64,000 bases of DNA from Clavelina lepadiformis (Eukaryota > Chordata > Ascidiacea > Aplousobranchia > Clavelinidae), in NCBI RefSeq assembly GCF_947623445.1, contig NC_135245.1:13647501-13711500 (forward strand). The letters are read 5' to 3'. A program made the translations under genes and the position numbers. Each line of letters starts with the position of its first letter. Within the stretch, counting starts at the first letter, position 1. Below, piece after piece: positions 1 to 11,915 of the stretch. The notes under the pieces were generated by a model. The model was not told where the DNA came from. It worked only from the letters and a program-made list of their open reading frames with translations, and made no database searches.

Positions 1-1768
1 AAATGATCCATTTTCGCAAATAGTTTCTTTGCACTGTTTCTTATCCAAATGAACATAGAAATTTCAAAGCGAGTAAGCAATGCGACAAGCAGCTGGTTCA
101 AAAACAAATTTATCACTCAGAACGCGAGCAAAGTGAAATTGATCTCCTCCTTTGAATGGCATGTTTTAATTCTTAATCCATATTTTATCACATTCAAACT
201 GGTTAAAAAAATGCTTTATCAGCTGTATCCTATCACATTGCCTTTGCAAAAGGCGCCATTAAAATAAACGTAATTCTTAACTTATAACAGATGGGTTTAG
301 TCTAGTGAGCTCAGTATTTTTAAACAAAAGGGAGCACAGTCTCTTTTTCTATAATAATATGTAAATGTACTGTGGTCAATTCTTAAAGCGTAACAGATTT
401 TCTATTGTCTGACTGACATTCAAGTTTAAAGTTTAACAATGGGCACAACCTTAAATGAGTTTGTGATTAAATAGTTCCAATAAAACCGAATGGAATTTAC
501 CGGTATGCAGTTAGGCATGTCTAATGATGAATGACTGCATTACCAGCTCATTAAGGAAAATTATCTGACTAGGTTCACCTGACCACCAGTTGTGAAAGAA
601 CGATTAAACACCAAAGCGAAAACGACAAAATGATAAATCTATTGAAAAATTAGCCTAAACAAAGTAAACATATAGAGGTAATAAGGTATCGTTATAAAAA
701 CAACAACAACAATGGATTCTTTGTATTTGCTCACTACAACCCATAACCAGCATCTTACTTGGTAAAGGTGGATGATGTTATTGGTAGCAGTAATATTTCT
801 TGCGGAATAATGCACATTTTGTTATATTGAAACGATATCTATCAAAAAACTGTTCATAATATACTGGAGCTCACCAAACAAAAACTGGTATGTAAATACA
901 CAAAATTAAAGTCAACTCAGACTGAGAGCAAAGCCTTAACCAAAGTTTACGCGAATGAACAACAAACATTAGCTAAAATTAATTAGTTTGGGACGATTTA
1001 TATCATGCTTCGGTATTTTGTTTCAGACACGCTTTGGTAAGCGAGAACTGGTAAAAAAATCAAATGTTCGTAACATCATTATTAAGCAACCGTGAAGGAA
1101 TGTACACAGATTGTGTTCCGTTCGAATTAGTCTACGTCGAAGGTGAATGTAAAAGTATGTAAAAGTCAGCATTAAGCCGTTCCGAGCGTGGGAAATAACA
1201 ACATCAGGTGCTAGTTGGGTTAAACTTTCGCGTGGGTAATAAACCCCACTTCAGACCCACCTACACTCAGTCGATCATTACTATACAAATGAGCACGACT
1301 CCTAGGTCACATAAAGAGGTAACTACGGATAATTAGCAAAGGATATACAGAGCATGATTAGATACCGTGGAAACAGGCCAAATTTGCACAAAGTAACGAA
1401 AAACTGTTTCGTAAATATTATTTTTGTTTTAACATTGTTTTTACCAATATTTACGAAAAACTCGGCAAATGTTTGCATGTGAGTAGCCTATATACTTTGA
1501 GATAAAACGAACAAAATGCCTTAAATCTGACGGTAGCTGTGTTACTGTTATATTGTAGATCTGCTAACCATGAAAGATATTGGACGGCAACTTCATACTG
1601 CACATGAAATATACAGTACATGGTTATTCTATATTACGTTTTTATTACGCACGGTTTTTTTTTCAGTTGGCATTAACATTTGGTACAATTAACTTAGAAT
1701 AAATGGGAAGATTCAAATAAGTTTATTATATTTAAGTCTTGCGCTGTGCAAGAACGAGCGAATAGTTA

Positions 1769-2056
1769 TTAAGGGTCTAGGCTGGTGAAATTGGTACTAG
1801 GTGTTTTGTAACGAGAGCTGAAAAACTTAAGCAGATAAGATTTCGTAACGGGCCATTTGCAAGCAGGGTATAGAAAAGCGATTAGAAAAAATTGCTTGTG
1901 CGAAGATTTTGAGTAAATTGGATTTACAGTCTTGATGGAAGAGATAACATGTTCTAAAACGCTCGGATTCCGCAATGGGTCATGTAAGAAGATAAACTTA
2001 TCCATATAGCTTTGGTAATCAACTATATCTGTCAGCGTATTTGATTTCCCCTTCAA
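1769..2056 (-). CDS. Weak open frame, hypothetical
   Basis: Open frame of about 95 codons ending in a stop at 1769. The first in-frame residue corresponds to a TTG, so if this is coding it is an exon entered by splicing rather than a complete gene. I recognise no domain. Composition is mixed and hydrophilic, with some aromatic residues and no signal peptide or membrane segment. It lies about 420 bp downstream of another minus-strand open frame, and both could be 3' exons of one unseen gene. In DNA this AT-rich, chance frames of this length are uncommon but not rare. Confidence 0.15.
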   Translation of the reverse strand: MKGKSNTLTDIVDYQSYMDKFIFLHDPLRNPSVLEHVISSIKTVNPIYSKSSHKQFFLIAFLYPACKWPVTKSYLLKFFSSRYKTPSTNFTSLDP

Positions 2057-2476
2057 CTCCGATTGGCACGATCAACTAATGCTTATTACAGTTGGGGGTA
2101 AACTACAAACACGATAATTTATTGTGGAAAGAGCTTCTATTTGCCTTGAACTTAAAGCTAATTTAATCAGGAAAGAGTTACATGGAGTTCACTGTGAGCG
2201 GATGTAATTTAGCTAATGCCCCGTTTTTGTTTAAATCAATTTCGTTTATGTTGAGAGCAACGCCATGCCTTTAATAAGCAACAATAGTTTCAGTTTGTTA
2301 GACAAGATATAACATTTCTTTGGGAAAGTTTTACACGTAATTTAATACAAGAAACTGACGTCAGCTTACAAAAGAATAATTGCCAATTGTTTAAATGTTA
2401 ACCTGGTCAGCTTAGCAAACAGCTATTCAATTAAAGCGTCTCTTTTCAAAAAGACTGGTGTTAGTTACCAATATCT

Positions 2477-2713
2477 TTATTTCTTTTTCGAAAGATTAGT
2501 AAATTCAGTGGGGACGCCGTCCACTGCTTGGCTGTTACAAACAGTTACATTAATGGCAATTAGGATCGACTCGCCGTCTCTCGTGTATCGAGCTACGGTA
2601 GCATCACGGGAATCAAAAAAGGTCAAATTACACTGATAGTATTGTTCTTCACTCTTTGTACTCCAATTTAATAAGTGACGACAGAAGAAATACCCGTTGG
2701 TTCCGTTGAACAA
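2477..2713 (-). CDS. Possible exon of a secreted or surface protein
   Basis: Open frame of about 78 codons with a stop at 2477. It is GC-richer than its flanks and has several N-glycosylation sequons (NGT, NWS, NLT, NVT, NLS) and three cysteines, which suits an extracellular segment. An in-frame TAA sits just upstream and there is no ATG, so only a splice acceptor could open it; one candidate is the CAG before the NLTFFDSRD segment near 2632. No family is recognised. It may be a terminal exon of an unseen gene or chance. Confidence 0.22.
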   Translation of the reverse strand: MFNGTNGYFFCRHLLNWSTKSEEQYYQCNLTFFDSRDATVARYTRDGESILIAINVTVCNSQAVDGVPTEFTNLSKKK

Positions 2714-5700
2714 GCATTACACAAAACCGAGCGCACAAAACAGAAACTTTTCACTGATAACATTACAACGCCGGAGCAAAGACATACCTGATACTGTTGT
2801 GTTTGTTACCTAGCACGCCTCGTCACAATAGCTAATGAATCTTACAGTGAATAGATGGCTGGTACAAAACGAAATTTAAAACCGTCTTGAGTATCAAGAG
2901 GCAGTCACACAATTCATCACAAAGAAAACCTCTTAAATAATTGAATTAAAAATTTCATCATGTTTTCAAACCTTCGCTTTCTCGAAGCCAAAAATTCTTC
3001 ATGTCTACAGCGTAAACATGGGGATTAACAGACAGTGAGAATTGGTTGGCTGATTTCCTATCGTTTATTGTATTAACACAGGTAAATAAAAACTGACTTT
3101 TTATCACCGACACACTGTGTCGGCGTTGTCAACTACGAATTGATATTGCTTACAATACGTATTTTCAGTTTTTACAACAAATCACGAAGCGCGGTAAAAC
3201 AATGTAAACGCACAAACAATCCCATTGATTTTATAACAACCATTGTTTCATAGAGTCTATTGATTAAAATTAAACCAAGATTAGCTCGGTTCGTTAATAA
3301 GACGTAAGACAGAGGGTAGTAGGCTGATTTTTGGTTGCCATAATTTTTTTTGAAACAGTCAAAATCAAAGAATGTGCAAAATTCGTCATGCAGTATGGTG
3401 ATGATGTTTTTTTGATGTATATATTTACAATTTACACACTCAATTAACAACACAAATGTTTTTCCTTTGCAAACCCTTTCTACACGATATATGTTTCCGT
3501 CATTTTTCCAAGACAAGCCAAATATGGTTGCTTTTTCACAAAATTTGGATCGTTATAGTAACCGCAAATAAACTGCTGTACTTGGAATGTTCAGTTATAC
3601 TCCAGTGACAAATGATGGGATAGCTTACAATTGCACCAATGGCTTCTTTTTATTTCACCGGAGAAAGTTGTACTGTACTTTCGGAGATAGATTTCTCTGT
3701 TCCTATGTTGCCTCTGATATATATTTCCTGAAAATTATAACATATACCAAATCAAACCAAAATTTATTACTTGCTGTACATCTAACTTTAACGACTAGCT
3801 AAAATAAACTTTTCACATACTTTCTTCGCGTTGTACCGCCTATCTTTAGCAACGGCCACGACCAAGGTCTGCTTACAATGAAACACTCACTTTCATGGTT
3901 TCAAGTTGTATTACTTTCATACTAATTTCAATTTAATTTCATAAAATAGAATTTAGACAGTTAGATATGAGATCCTTAAAGCAAAACCTAATTCTGTGTT
4001 TGCAATGCCTGTGTTTAAAACAAGAGCAGGAGAAGAATGGAAGAATCAGCCATACCCATTTATATGTACACTTGGTATCGTATAAGTTAGTAACTGCGCT
4101 TGTCCTTTCAGTGTTTAAGGAAAAATGACCGGATAGGAGGTCTCATACCAGCTATTAGAGATTTTTGGAATGAGAGTATCCTACGTGGTTAGAATGACGG
4201 GTTTTTATAGTCACTTATTTTAAGACCAATTCCGAAGTAATTCTACAACATGTACATGTGCTAGTATCAGTACCGAATGGGCGCATCATGCATCTGTCGT
4301 CTGAACATAAATATAAGCTACCTGATACGTAATGGTATGTACTCTACGGAGAGAATATTGTCGGAAACATGTAATTTTTCTATACAATATGAATATTTCC
4401 GCACTTGTTATTACTGCAGCAATTTGTCATGGTAAAGCCATTTCAATTTTTCACAAGTTATAACTACGTTGACATAATAATTGAAATGCTAACTGCTCTT
4501 TAGCGAGCCCTGCCGACTAAGTTTAATATTGTATCTGTAAATAAATTTTGCCAACTGTGGGGAGCGAGAGCATGATACTAACCGCAAAGTTCAACCATAA
4601 CGTGGTAACAGAAGAATGTGCTCACAAATGATTAATAAGCTTAATAAACAGCAATTTTTAATAAGGCTTCAAGACATGCAATTGATGCAAAATGTAAAAT
4701 ACAGCGGTGTAATAAATAATGATGACTGAAGGTAAGCACAACTGTTAAATTAATTTAATTAAAATTTTTGGGTAGGTCATAGGCTACAGTACAGACGATG
4801 TTAATATCATTAATCGCCACGACCCTAAAACACCAAATTTGTCGTTTTTTAACAACAACTGAACTGAGGGGAAGGTATGGCGCAAGTCGCGACTTAAATT
4901 TGGGTGTCCCAAAATTACGGAAGACGTGGCAACCGGGGCCACGGTTCTTCTTGGCGAGCACCGCGTATACACAGAAGCTGCTATTGTAATGAAAAACAGA
5001 TGAAGCTTGTATTGAACAGAAGTAGACCTAAACTGACGTGCAGCAAATGAACGAAATACCCTTCGCGCAAGACGCACACTTTGTGTAATAAGTTATATTG
5101 AATTAGGCAATTTGAGATTAGCAAAAATGTGAAGACTGCGGGGTTTTGAAGGAAAGTGCCCTACTGACACGAATGCTACAGATTAAAACAAACAACTGTT
5201 TTAGCAATTTTTATAAGGAAATCCACAAATCTGTTCTTTTTGATTTGATATCCGAATAAAATTGTTCTTTCTTTCGTCAAAATACGTTAAAGTGTAACTT
5301 GAAATTTTTTTTATTTGTTTCTACAAATGTGTGCGGATCAGTAAACAACACAAAAATTCTAAACGTTTCTTTTGGAAAGAGGCGGTAGTCGATTTCCGCT
5401 TTCTGAAAGGTCCGGCTTCAGGTAGGCTATCAATTGATCTGACTCGAGTCTTATTTTTTAAATGAGTCGAGTCACCTTATCCAAAACACTTCGAGATTGA
5501 TGATAGCTAATAAAAACTAGTTGGCTGTTATGACAGGTAAGTTACTTCCTTCATCATCATTCATTTCAGCAAAATTTGGCGACCACTGGCCTCAACACCA
5601 AAGGTGTGATAGACCGTAGGGTTAGAATGGTATTGATAGAAGTATATAATATACTGTGTTTTCATGGATAACGTTGTTGCTGCCTGTCGACTAAAAGTTT

Positions 5701-5801
5701 CTGATTTTCTTTCTGTTATTTCTGAAATAAATATCCGTTTACTCCTACCTGTGTGTCTCAGTTTTTTTTTAAATAATCCAGCGTATTACAGCTATTTCTT
5801 G

Positions 5802-5807
5802 TTTATT
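5802..5807 (-). terminator. Polyadenylation signal of TEDC1
   Basis: AATAAA on the minus strand about 53 nt beyond the TEDC1 stop codon, at the usual spacing for a 3' UTR end. No transcript evidence. Confidence 0.5.
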
Positions 5808-5859
5808 TCTCATTGTCGTTACACTGCGTTAAGTTAAAGGGCACTAAAATGGAGAAACG

Positions 5860-8800
5860 TTACGTAAAAAATTGGTTGTAAATTAAAACACATTTAGCTG
5901 GGAGAGATGTGCTTGTGGCTATTTGGAGTTCCTTAGCACTCTGTTCTTTTAGTTTTGAAAGTGCAGTTTTGAGTTCATACCATTGCGCCTTCAGTATTTT
6001 CGTTTTTTCTGCAACTGGTATCAATTTGGAATGCTTTAGAATTCCTATTCCTGAAATATACACGTAATTCAATAAGACGACATATTACCATTATTTTTAA
6101 AGAATAGCTGGTAATTAAAGGAAAAACATCTCACCAAATTCATAAATAAACGATGGTTCAATTTGATAATTGTTTTCAATTAACTGGAAGAGATGGTCCG
6201 TTTCAATTTCAACTTTATGTTCTTGCTCCAAACTTACTTTTGAAACCTTTGCATGATTCTAACAACAAAAGCCCAAAATTTGATAAGCAATCGAAGTAAT
6301 TTATAGCCAAAGTTATCCTGCAACGACGACAGTTTGTGCAGTATAGTCTCTATGACTGATGCGTTGTTATTACAACCGAATAAATCACCATTAACCATAA
6401 CAAGAAATCCCTTTCAGCGCCAGCATGATACATTTATGATATTAGGAAAGGATTTTAAACAGTACGTTGACATAATTAGAATTGTATTTAAAAAAGACAA
6501 TTAAATTCGTGGAACAAGCAACGAAACATTCTTGTGAAAAGGAATTTGCTTCACTTCAATTACTCAAAAAAAACTGACACACAAAGTTTTCTAGAGCACA
6601 AAAATATTATCAAGCGAATACGATTTGTTGCATACATGAAATAAATACTTCCCGGCTACTCATAAACTTCAACCATTGTTCGATAAATAACTAACAAACT
6701 ACACATAAACATATATACAACCACTAGTAACCAAGCTGTTGTGTAATTGCTTACTGTTTTAATTCTTTCCAACCAGGTTCTTTCAACATCATATAAATAA
6801 CTCTTCATTTGAGATAATCTATCACTCAACACCAGCAACTGCTCATTTAATGTTTGTCTGTCCTTTGTCACAATCACTTCTCTTTTAACATCGTTGTGCA
6901 CGCTTTCATTCTGCAAATGATTTGGAAAATAAGAAGAAAGAGAAACTGTGATGTCTCACTTTACAAGCAAGTAACACTAATATCGTTTAACACCAAAAAA
7001 TCTTTCTGAATTTAAAATACCATCCATTGCCAAAAGTAGGGTTGTAGCTGCTGCCATTTTAAATAACCTTGTAAAATCTGAAGTCTTCGTTCAAGATCAA
7101 CTTCAATCTGAAAACAAACAGACAGTAATCTGTTTGTTAGTGCAGTGTCTTAAAGTATTCTATTAATACATAGACTTTGTCATTTATACACAAACCAAAC
7201 TGGCAGTTATCTTTTCACCCAATTGTTTATTCGGACACCAATCAACTTGACAAAAAGCAAGTCAAACTAATAACAAAAACTGTTTTTTTTTCACATAGCA
7301 TCTTTTTGAAAGTGGGCAACAGAGATTGAAGCAACCTTCAAAATGATCATCAAATACATACAGAAGGGTATACAAATTTACAAACAATTAATTGTGGTTG
7401 GACTTACCAGGCTGATTGAAGATGGTTTTCTCATCATTAACAACTCGTTTACAGAGTAGGAGTATTCAAAATTTTTCTCAGTTGAACTATCAGGACTACG
7501 ATTAGATTTTGCAAGTATCTAGTAACACAGATTTCGTTCAAGTAATGTATTGCTGAAATTGATATAGCTATACTGCTGAAAAAAACTCCTGAAAACTGTT
7601 GAAAGAATGAAATTGCATGTAATTTGGAAAATAACAATTGTTTATTCAAAAACCCTGCAGAGTTTGAGAATACTAAACATAATATAAACACATTCCTTAC
7701 TTCACCATGTAGCCTTGCGTTGCTCATTCGTAACGACTTCAAACGACTTGCCATTTTTTCAATTCTTCCATATAGCCATGATAAATATCTAATTTGATCA
7801 TGCAAAGTTATGGACGAAAACTGATGGTGGGTGGATTGTTTTATATCAAAGCGTTGTAATTTGACAAAATCATAATCCGTGGATGGATGGAACTGTTCTA
7901 CACGGAAGGTTTTTTTATGCAAGAAGTTCCCTAAATCTGCAAGATTCATAGCATCATCTCGAATCTTCGACAACAACTTTGTACAATGTAGCAACCATCC
8001 AAAACATAGAAGAAGCTCATTGCTGATAGAAGCTTTAGATATAGCTGATGACAAACGATGCTCAGGATACCTGTAGATGCAGAGATTGCATATGTTATAT
8101 GTATGTCATCTTCATTAGATACGCAAAACATAATGTCAATATTTACAACAAAGGAAAAACAATGGAATATGAAAACACACATCTAAGTCAGATATGCCAT
8201 GCTTTTGTTATGCAACTACAGGTGCATTTTTTCGTTTTCACTATCTTTATCCCATTTCTGTATTTAATAAGATGTACTTATAGACTTATATAGACTTGTT
8301 TCATGAAAATTTAATTCATTTGCAATAGGATATATTTTTTATAGTCTCTGAGTTGAAAATCATTTGAGTACCAAACTGGTGGTGTTTTGAACACAATGAA
8401 AAAATGAACCTGTTAAATTATGAACTCATTTTGAGGTTGCAGGTCCTTGTCTAAGTTTCAACTGGCGAGCATTTAACCAGTTTGCCAATATCTTAATAGT
8501 AATAGATTGGACCAGGGAGACAAACAAGATGTCAACATGGGCCAAATCATTTCTTCTCTGATCCTATTTGCAGTGATTTTCTGTACTAACTCAAAAAATA
8601 TTGACTGCATACCTGCTTTAAAAAATAAAAGCCTTTTTTGACATATATGATATTCAACAGAATATCTTGTATATTAATTTGATTTTTATTTCAAGTTAAT
8701 TGATATGATCACTGATCAGCAATCATCATGAACTGAAATGGGAGAACTTACATTTTGACATTTTGCATTAATTCTTCATTGTTCAGACGCAAAACTGATC

Positions 8801-10920
8801 AAACAAACGCGGCAGTTTATTTTACAATTTATAAAAAGTGTTTTCTTTCAACTAACAGGACTTGTTTGATCAAAAATCCATGTCACACAAATATGCATGC
8901 AAACACAAGTGAGTGCATGTGGATATAGAGACCTTTGTGACAAATTTTGCAACTTATACAAAACAAAAAGGAAATCATCAATCACCCAAATCAAAAAAAA
9001 TCACAACATATAGATACAGTACATCAGCATTCACTCATTCGGTTTCAGCAGTTGAGCTTTTTGTTTTCACTTCATAGGTTGACATAGGTTTCAATAAAGA
9101 TACCAAGATAAACCAGTTCACACCACAGCAAGCTTTGTTCACATTCGAAGCAGCGCAAGACAATTTCAAAATTAAACATACAACTTCTTTAAAATTAGGA
9201 ACAGAACCACAAGTGAGCCATGTTTTAATGTTATCCGCACATCGTTTTTTGTCTTAGCACAAACAACACTGTGCATGTATGTAGCAGCTCTTAAAAACAA
9301 ATCTTAAAGAGTTTGGTTGCTTTGAGATTAATTTCATGCTTGTTGGAAAACAATTCGAACAAAACTTTTCAGAAATTATAACAATTTACTAGAGTTGGTA
9401 ATAAAATCTGCTTAACGCTGCTGCTGGTTGCCGCTATTTCCAGAACTTAACCAATATATACATCAAGGTTCAATTGTAAGTTCTGGTTGAATACTTTTGT
9501 TTAGAAAAAAATATAGAAGCTAGTAAATATGAATTTTGCCCAAAAAAAATTCCTTAACTAGATTAAAGAAAATACAGTGAGGTCGGCCCTAAACACCCAC
9601 TTAAAACACCAACTGAAATTTTAATAAAGTATATACTGTAATGCAATAAATATGTTTTCAAAACTGCCAGACATTTGGTAAAACAGTTTTAATGCACAAA
9701 CATTACCAATTTTCTAGATTTTGAGAATCTGCTATCAAATTGTTTAAATGTGACTTTACTTCACACTTTCGAGCTCTACTAGCAAAATTTGTAAAACTTT
9801 GCTTTGGCATGTGCATATAAGACTACAAGAAAATCAACCTTGACAAAAGTCTAACACAATACAGTGTTTTGATAGCCAGTACTTCCGTGTGAATAATAAA
9901 CAAAAATGGAAAAAATGCATTGTCAAAACTTACGAATTTGGTGAAGTTTTCAAAAAGCAATTTACAATTTTAGCTGTGCAGCACAGACTGTGCTAACACC
10001 AATGTGAAAGTGCAAATGAGTAAAAACACAACTATTACCTTCTAACTACTAATGGTAATGGAACTATAACTCTCTTACTCCCAATAATAAGCTGAATACA
10101 TACTGTATGACAGGGCTTCCCAAACTTTTTTGCTCGCGACCCCTTTCAAACTTCTGAAGTTTTCCGCGACCCTTCACGTTTAAATTGATTAGCAGTGCGA
10201 AATATACCTTTGTCATTAGTGACATTTATTGAGATGCAAAGACTGAATTCAAGCAACCAGTACTCAAAGCCTACTTACTACTTTACACATATGTAGGCCA
10301 CTGGAAACAAAAAAAGCACACACATTTATTCAGTGTGATTGGTGCGACTGCTTTCTGCTACAAAGCAAGTCCAGCCGTGGCTCAACATCTGCTAATGCTG
10401 GTCTCAAGGCGGTTTTAATGTTGATTAGGCTGGAACGATATTTTGTTTTGATTGTATTTTGTACTTCGTGTAAAATTGGTATACGCTCTGCGACCCCTGA
10501 CGTTCGTTACGCGACCCCTTGCGGGTCGCGACCCCAGTTTGGGAAGCCCTGCTGTATGATACATACTTAATTACTTAGTAGCATACTTCACTTACCCATA
10601 TACCTTCATCATATTAAATACAGTTTTGAAGTCACTTGGGTGTAATTTGTCTTTAAAGTGTTTCTCTTTGGATACAAAAAGTAACAAAGTATAAAGAAGT
10701 TGAGTGAGGGGAGAAATCTGCAAAAAAAATTAATATATCTCAGTGTTATTGTTAATTTGCTATATTAACTAAATTCATAACTTCTCAAACTTACAGCTTC
10801 AATCTGATTGTGCTTGGCTTGCCTAAAATGGTCTGGAGAAATGTACGTGCATGAACATCCATGCTTCAGCAATTTGCAAAGTTGAACAATGGCATCTTTG
10901 GCTTTATTTTTAGATGCCAT
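5860..10920 (-). CDS. TEDC1: Tubulin epsilon and delta complex protein 1 (8 exons)
   Basis: Encodes a 428-residue homologue of TEDC1 (C14orf80), which acts with TEDC2 and delta/epsilon-tubulin in centriole triplet stability. Exons on the minus strand: 10795-10920, 10596-10717, 7701-8070, 7408-7518, 7021-7107, 6755-6910, 6135-6258, 5860-6050; all are GT-AG and the total is 1287 bp in one phase. Family signatures in order: the CKLLKHG and DHFRQAK segments (exon 1), GYPEH across the exon 2/3 junction, ELLLCFGWLL and LSWLYGRIEK (exon 3), and a coiled-coil ending in FWQWM (exon 5), all matching the vertebrate protein as I remember it. Exon 6 also stays open past its donor (GTAAGC at 6749-6754), which would fake a C-terminal membrane helix. 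Splicing there joins two further coiled-coil-rich exons in phase. A polyadenylation signal lies at about 5802-5807. Confidence 0.9.
10111..10551. mobile_element. hAT-type MITE in TEDC1 intron 2
   Basis: A 441-bp non-autonomous element. The left end reads CAGGGCTTCCCAAACTTTTT and the right end is the complement of CAGGGCTTCCCAAACTGGGG. An exact 8-bp target site duplication, ctgtatga, lies at 10103-10110 and 10552-10559. Internal GCGACCCC/GGGTCGCG words are typical of hAT miniature elements. No transposase is present. Confidence 0.92.
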
Positions 10921-11262
10921 TACAAAGCTACATTAAAAAATTCACAAAATATTATAGCAGTTTAAGTTTTAGCAAATTAAAAAACAAACTAACCAGTGTG
11001 AGACTTTTTTCTAATTCAGTGGAAATTTAAAACTTTAGATGTACCAGTACGAGTATTTTGATATAAAGCATTTTAAATCAAGTAAGACAACAAATGATTG
11101 AAATAACAGCCAGCAGCATTAAGAAGCAATAAAGTGTCATAAATGAATACACAGAAGTCAATACTGACAAGTCAAGGATTAATATTGTGTGATTTCTATA
11201 TCAAAATGCTATAACAATTGAAACAAAAGCAATATGTACAAAGTGCACATGATGTTAAGTAT
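10921..11262 (-). promoter_or_regulatory. BIRC5-TEDC1 gap with splice acceptor before the TEDC1 ATG
   Basis: This 342-bp spacer contains neither AATAAA nor ATTAAA on the minus strand. It ends in a T-rich tract and AG (minus-strand TTTTTTAATGTAG, AG at 10928-10929) only 7 nt before the TEDC1 start codon. That is where a spliced-leader or 5' UTR acceptor would be. Use of this acceptor is an inference. Confidence 0.45.
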
Positions 11263-11682
11263 TTATGGTGCTTGCTTCTCAAATTCTCCAAGAGATTTTT
11301 TTGTGTCATGTTTCAAATCATCAATGGCTTTCTTGCCACTTACAGAAATCAGGTAAATTGCCTCATTATACCTCAATTTTACAAAATCCTTCATTTTCAT
11401 ATCGTTCATGTTCCTATTTTTCAATTTTAGGAATGGGCATTTTGAACTATGTGATTTGTGCTCTGATTCTGGTTCATCATTTGGTTCCCAGCCTTCAAGA
11501 TCTTTATGACATACAAAACATCGAACAAGATCTGGATCACTGTCTGGATTTGGACGAAAAAATCCAGAGTGAGAAAGTTTTTCAGCAGTACATTTTGCAC
11601 CATCATCTTTTGTATATGGCCAACCATCGAATGTCTTAAAACGATTTGTGTAGAGAAACATACTGGCTTGATCAACAGACAT
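11263..11682 (-). CDS. BIRC5: Survivin-like BIR protein (intronless)
   Basis: A 139-residue single-BIR protein, close to the 142 residues of human survivin. Survivin is the chromosomal passenger subunit that helps place Aurora B at centromeres and the spindle midzone. The BIR zinc ligands are all present: C55, C58, H75 and C82 in RCFVCHKDLEGWEP...EHKSHSSKC, after the FKTFDGWPY entry motif at residues 15-23. The C-terminal part (residues 85-139) is charged and helical, as in survivin, with no RING or CARD. I chose the ATG at 11682, 11 residues before the FKTF motif; the frame continues upstream without another ATG to a stop, so a 5' exon joined at the CAG near 11709 is possible. The coding frame has no intron, unlike vertebrate BIRC5, so it may be a retrocopy. 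The stop lies 342 bp before the TEDC1 ATG. Confidence 0.88.
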   Translation of the reverse strand: MSVDQASMFLYTNRFKTFDGWPYTKDDGAKCTAEKLSHSGFFRPNPDSDPDLVRCFVCHKDLEGWEPNDEPESEHKSHSSKCPFLKLKNRNMNDMKMKDFVKLRYNEAIYLISVSGKKAIDDLKHDTKKSLGEFEKQAP

Positions 11683-11721
11683 TGCCAATGACAAACACTC
11701 CTCACTCTGGTGATAAATTTA

Positions 11722-11745
11722 ACTATATATATATATATATATATT
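11722..11745. repeat. (TA)n microsatellite
   Basis: About eleven TA units upstream of the survivin-like gene, followed by further TA-rich sequence to about 11840. Confidence 0.8.
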
Positions 11746-11915
11746 AAAATTATACCTGAAAAACATGTCGAAAAAATTTGTTTTATATAATTAGTTTCAT
11801 ATATAATCCTATCTATATAATTAGTCTTATATATAATATATTAGCAACTGCTATTATTATTGTAAATGGATTTAAATTGATTGAATAAATAGTTAACTAT
11901 TAATAGGCTAGTTAT

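Larger units (their letters stand above)
1..5859. other. Intergenic DNA, no confident gene
   Basis: AT-rich sequence without a recognisable protein family. Only short open frames occur; the two most gene-like are entered separately. A small imperfect inverted repeat lies near 1398-1460, where a segment with core cgtaaatatt is followed by its complement aatatttacg. A GC-richer patch at about 4860-4975 has overlapping open frames on both strands and looks compositional or repeat-derived. The motif gactcgagtc and its partner gagtcgagtc lie near 5440-5475, and similar words recur near 15470-15540. Confidence 0.5.

Noticed and set aside
3172-3516. 114-codon minus-strand frame
   Set aside because: Begins at a TTG, with no domain and no good splice context seen; chance is the simpler reading.
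4755-5077. Overlapping open frames on both strands in a GC-richer patch
   Set aside because: No family resemblance and mutually exclusive frames; more likely composition or a repeat fragment.
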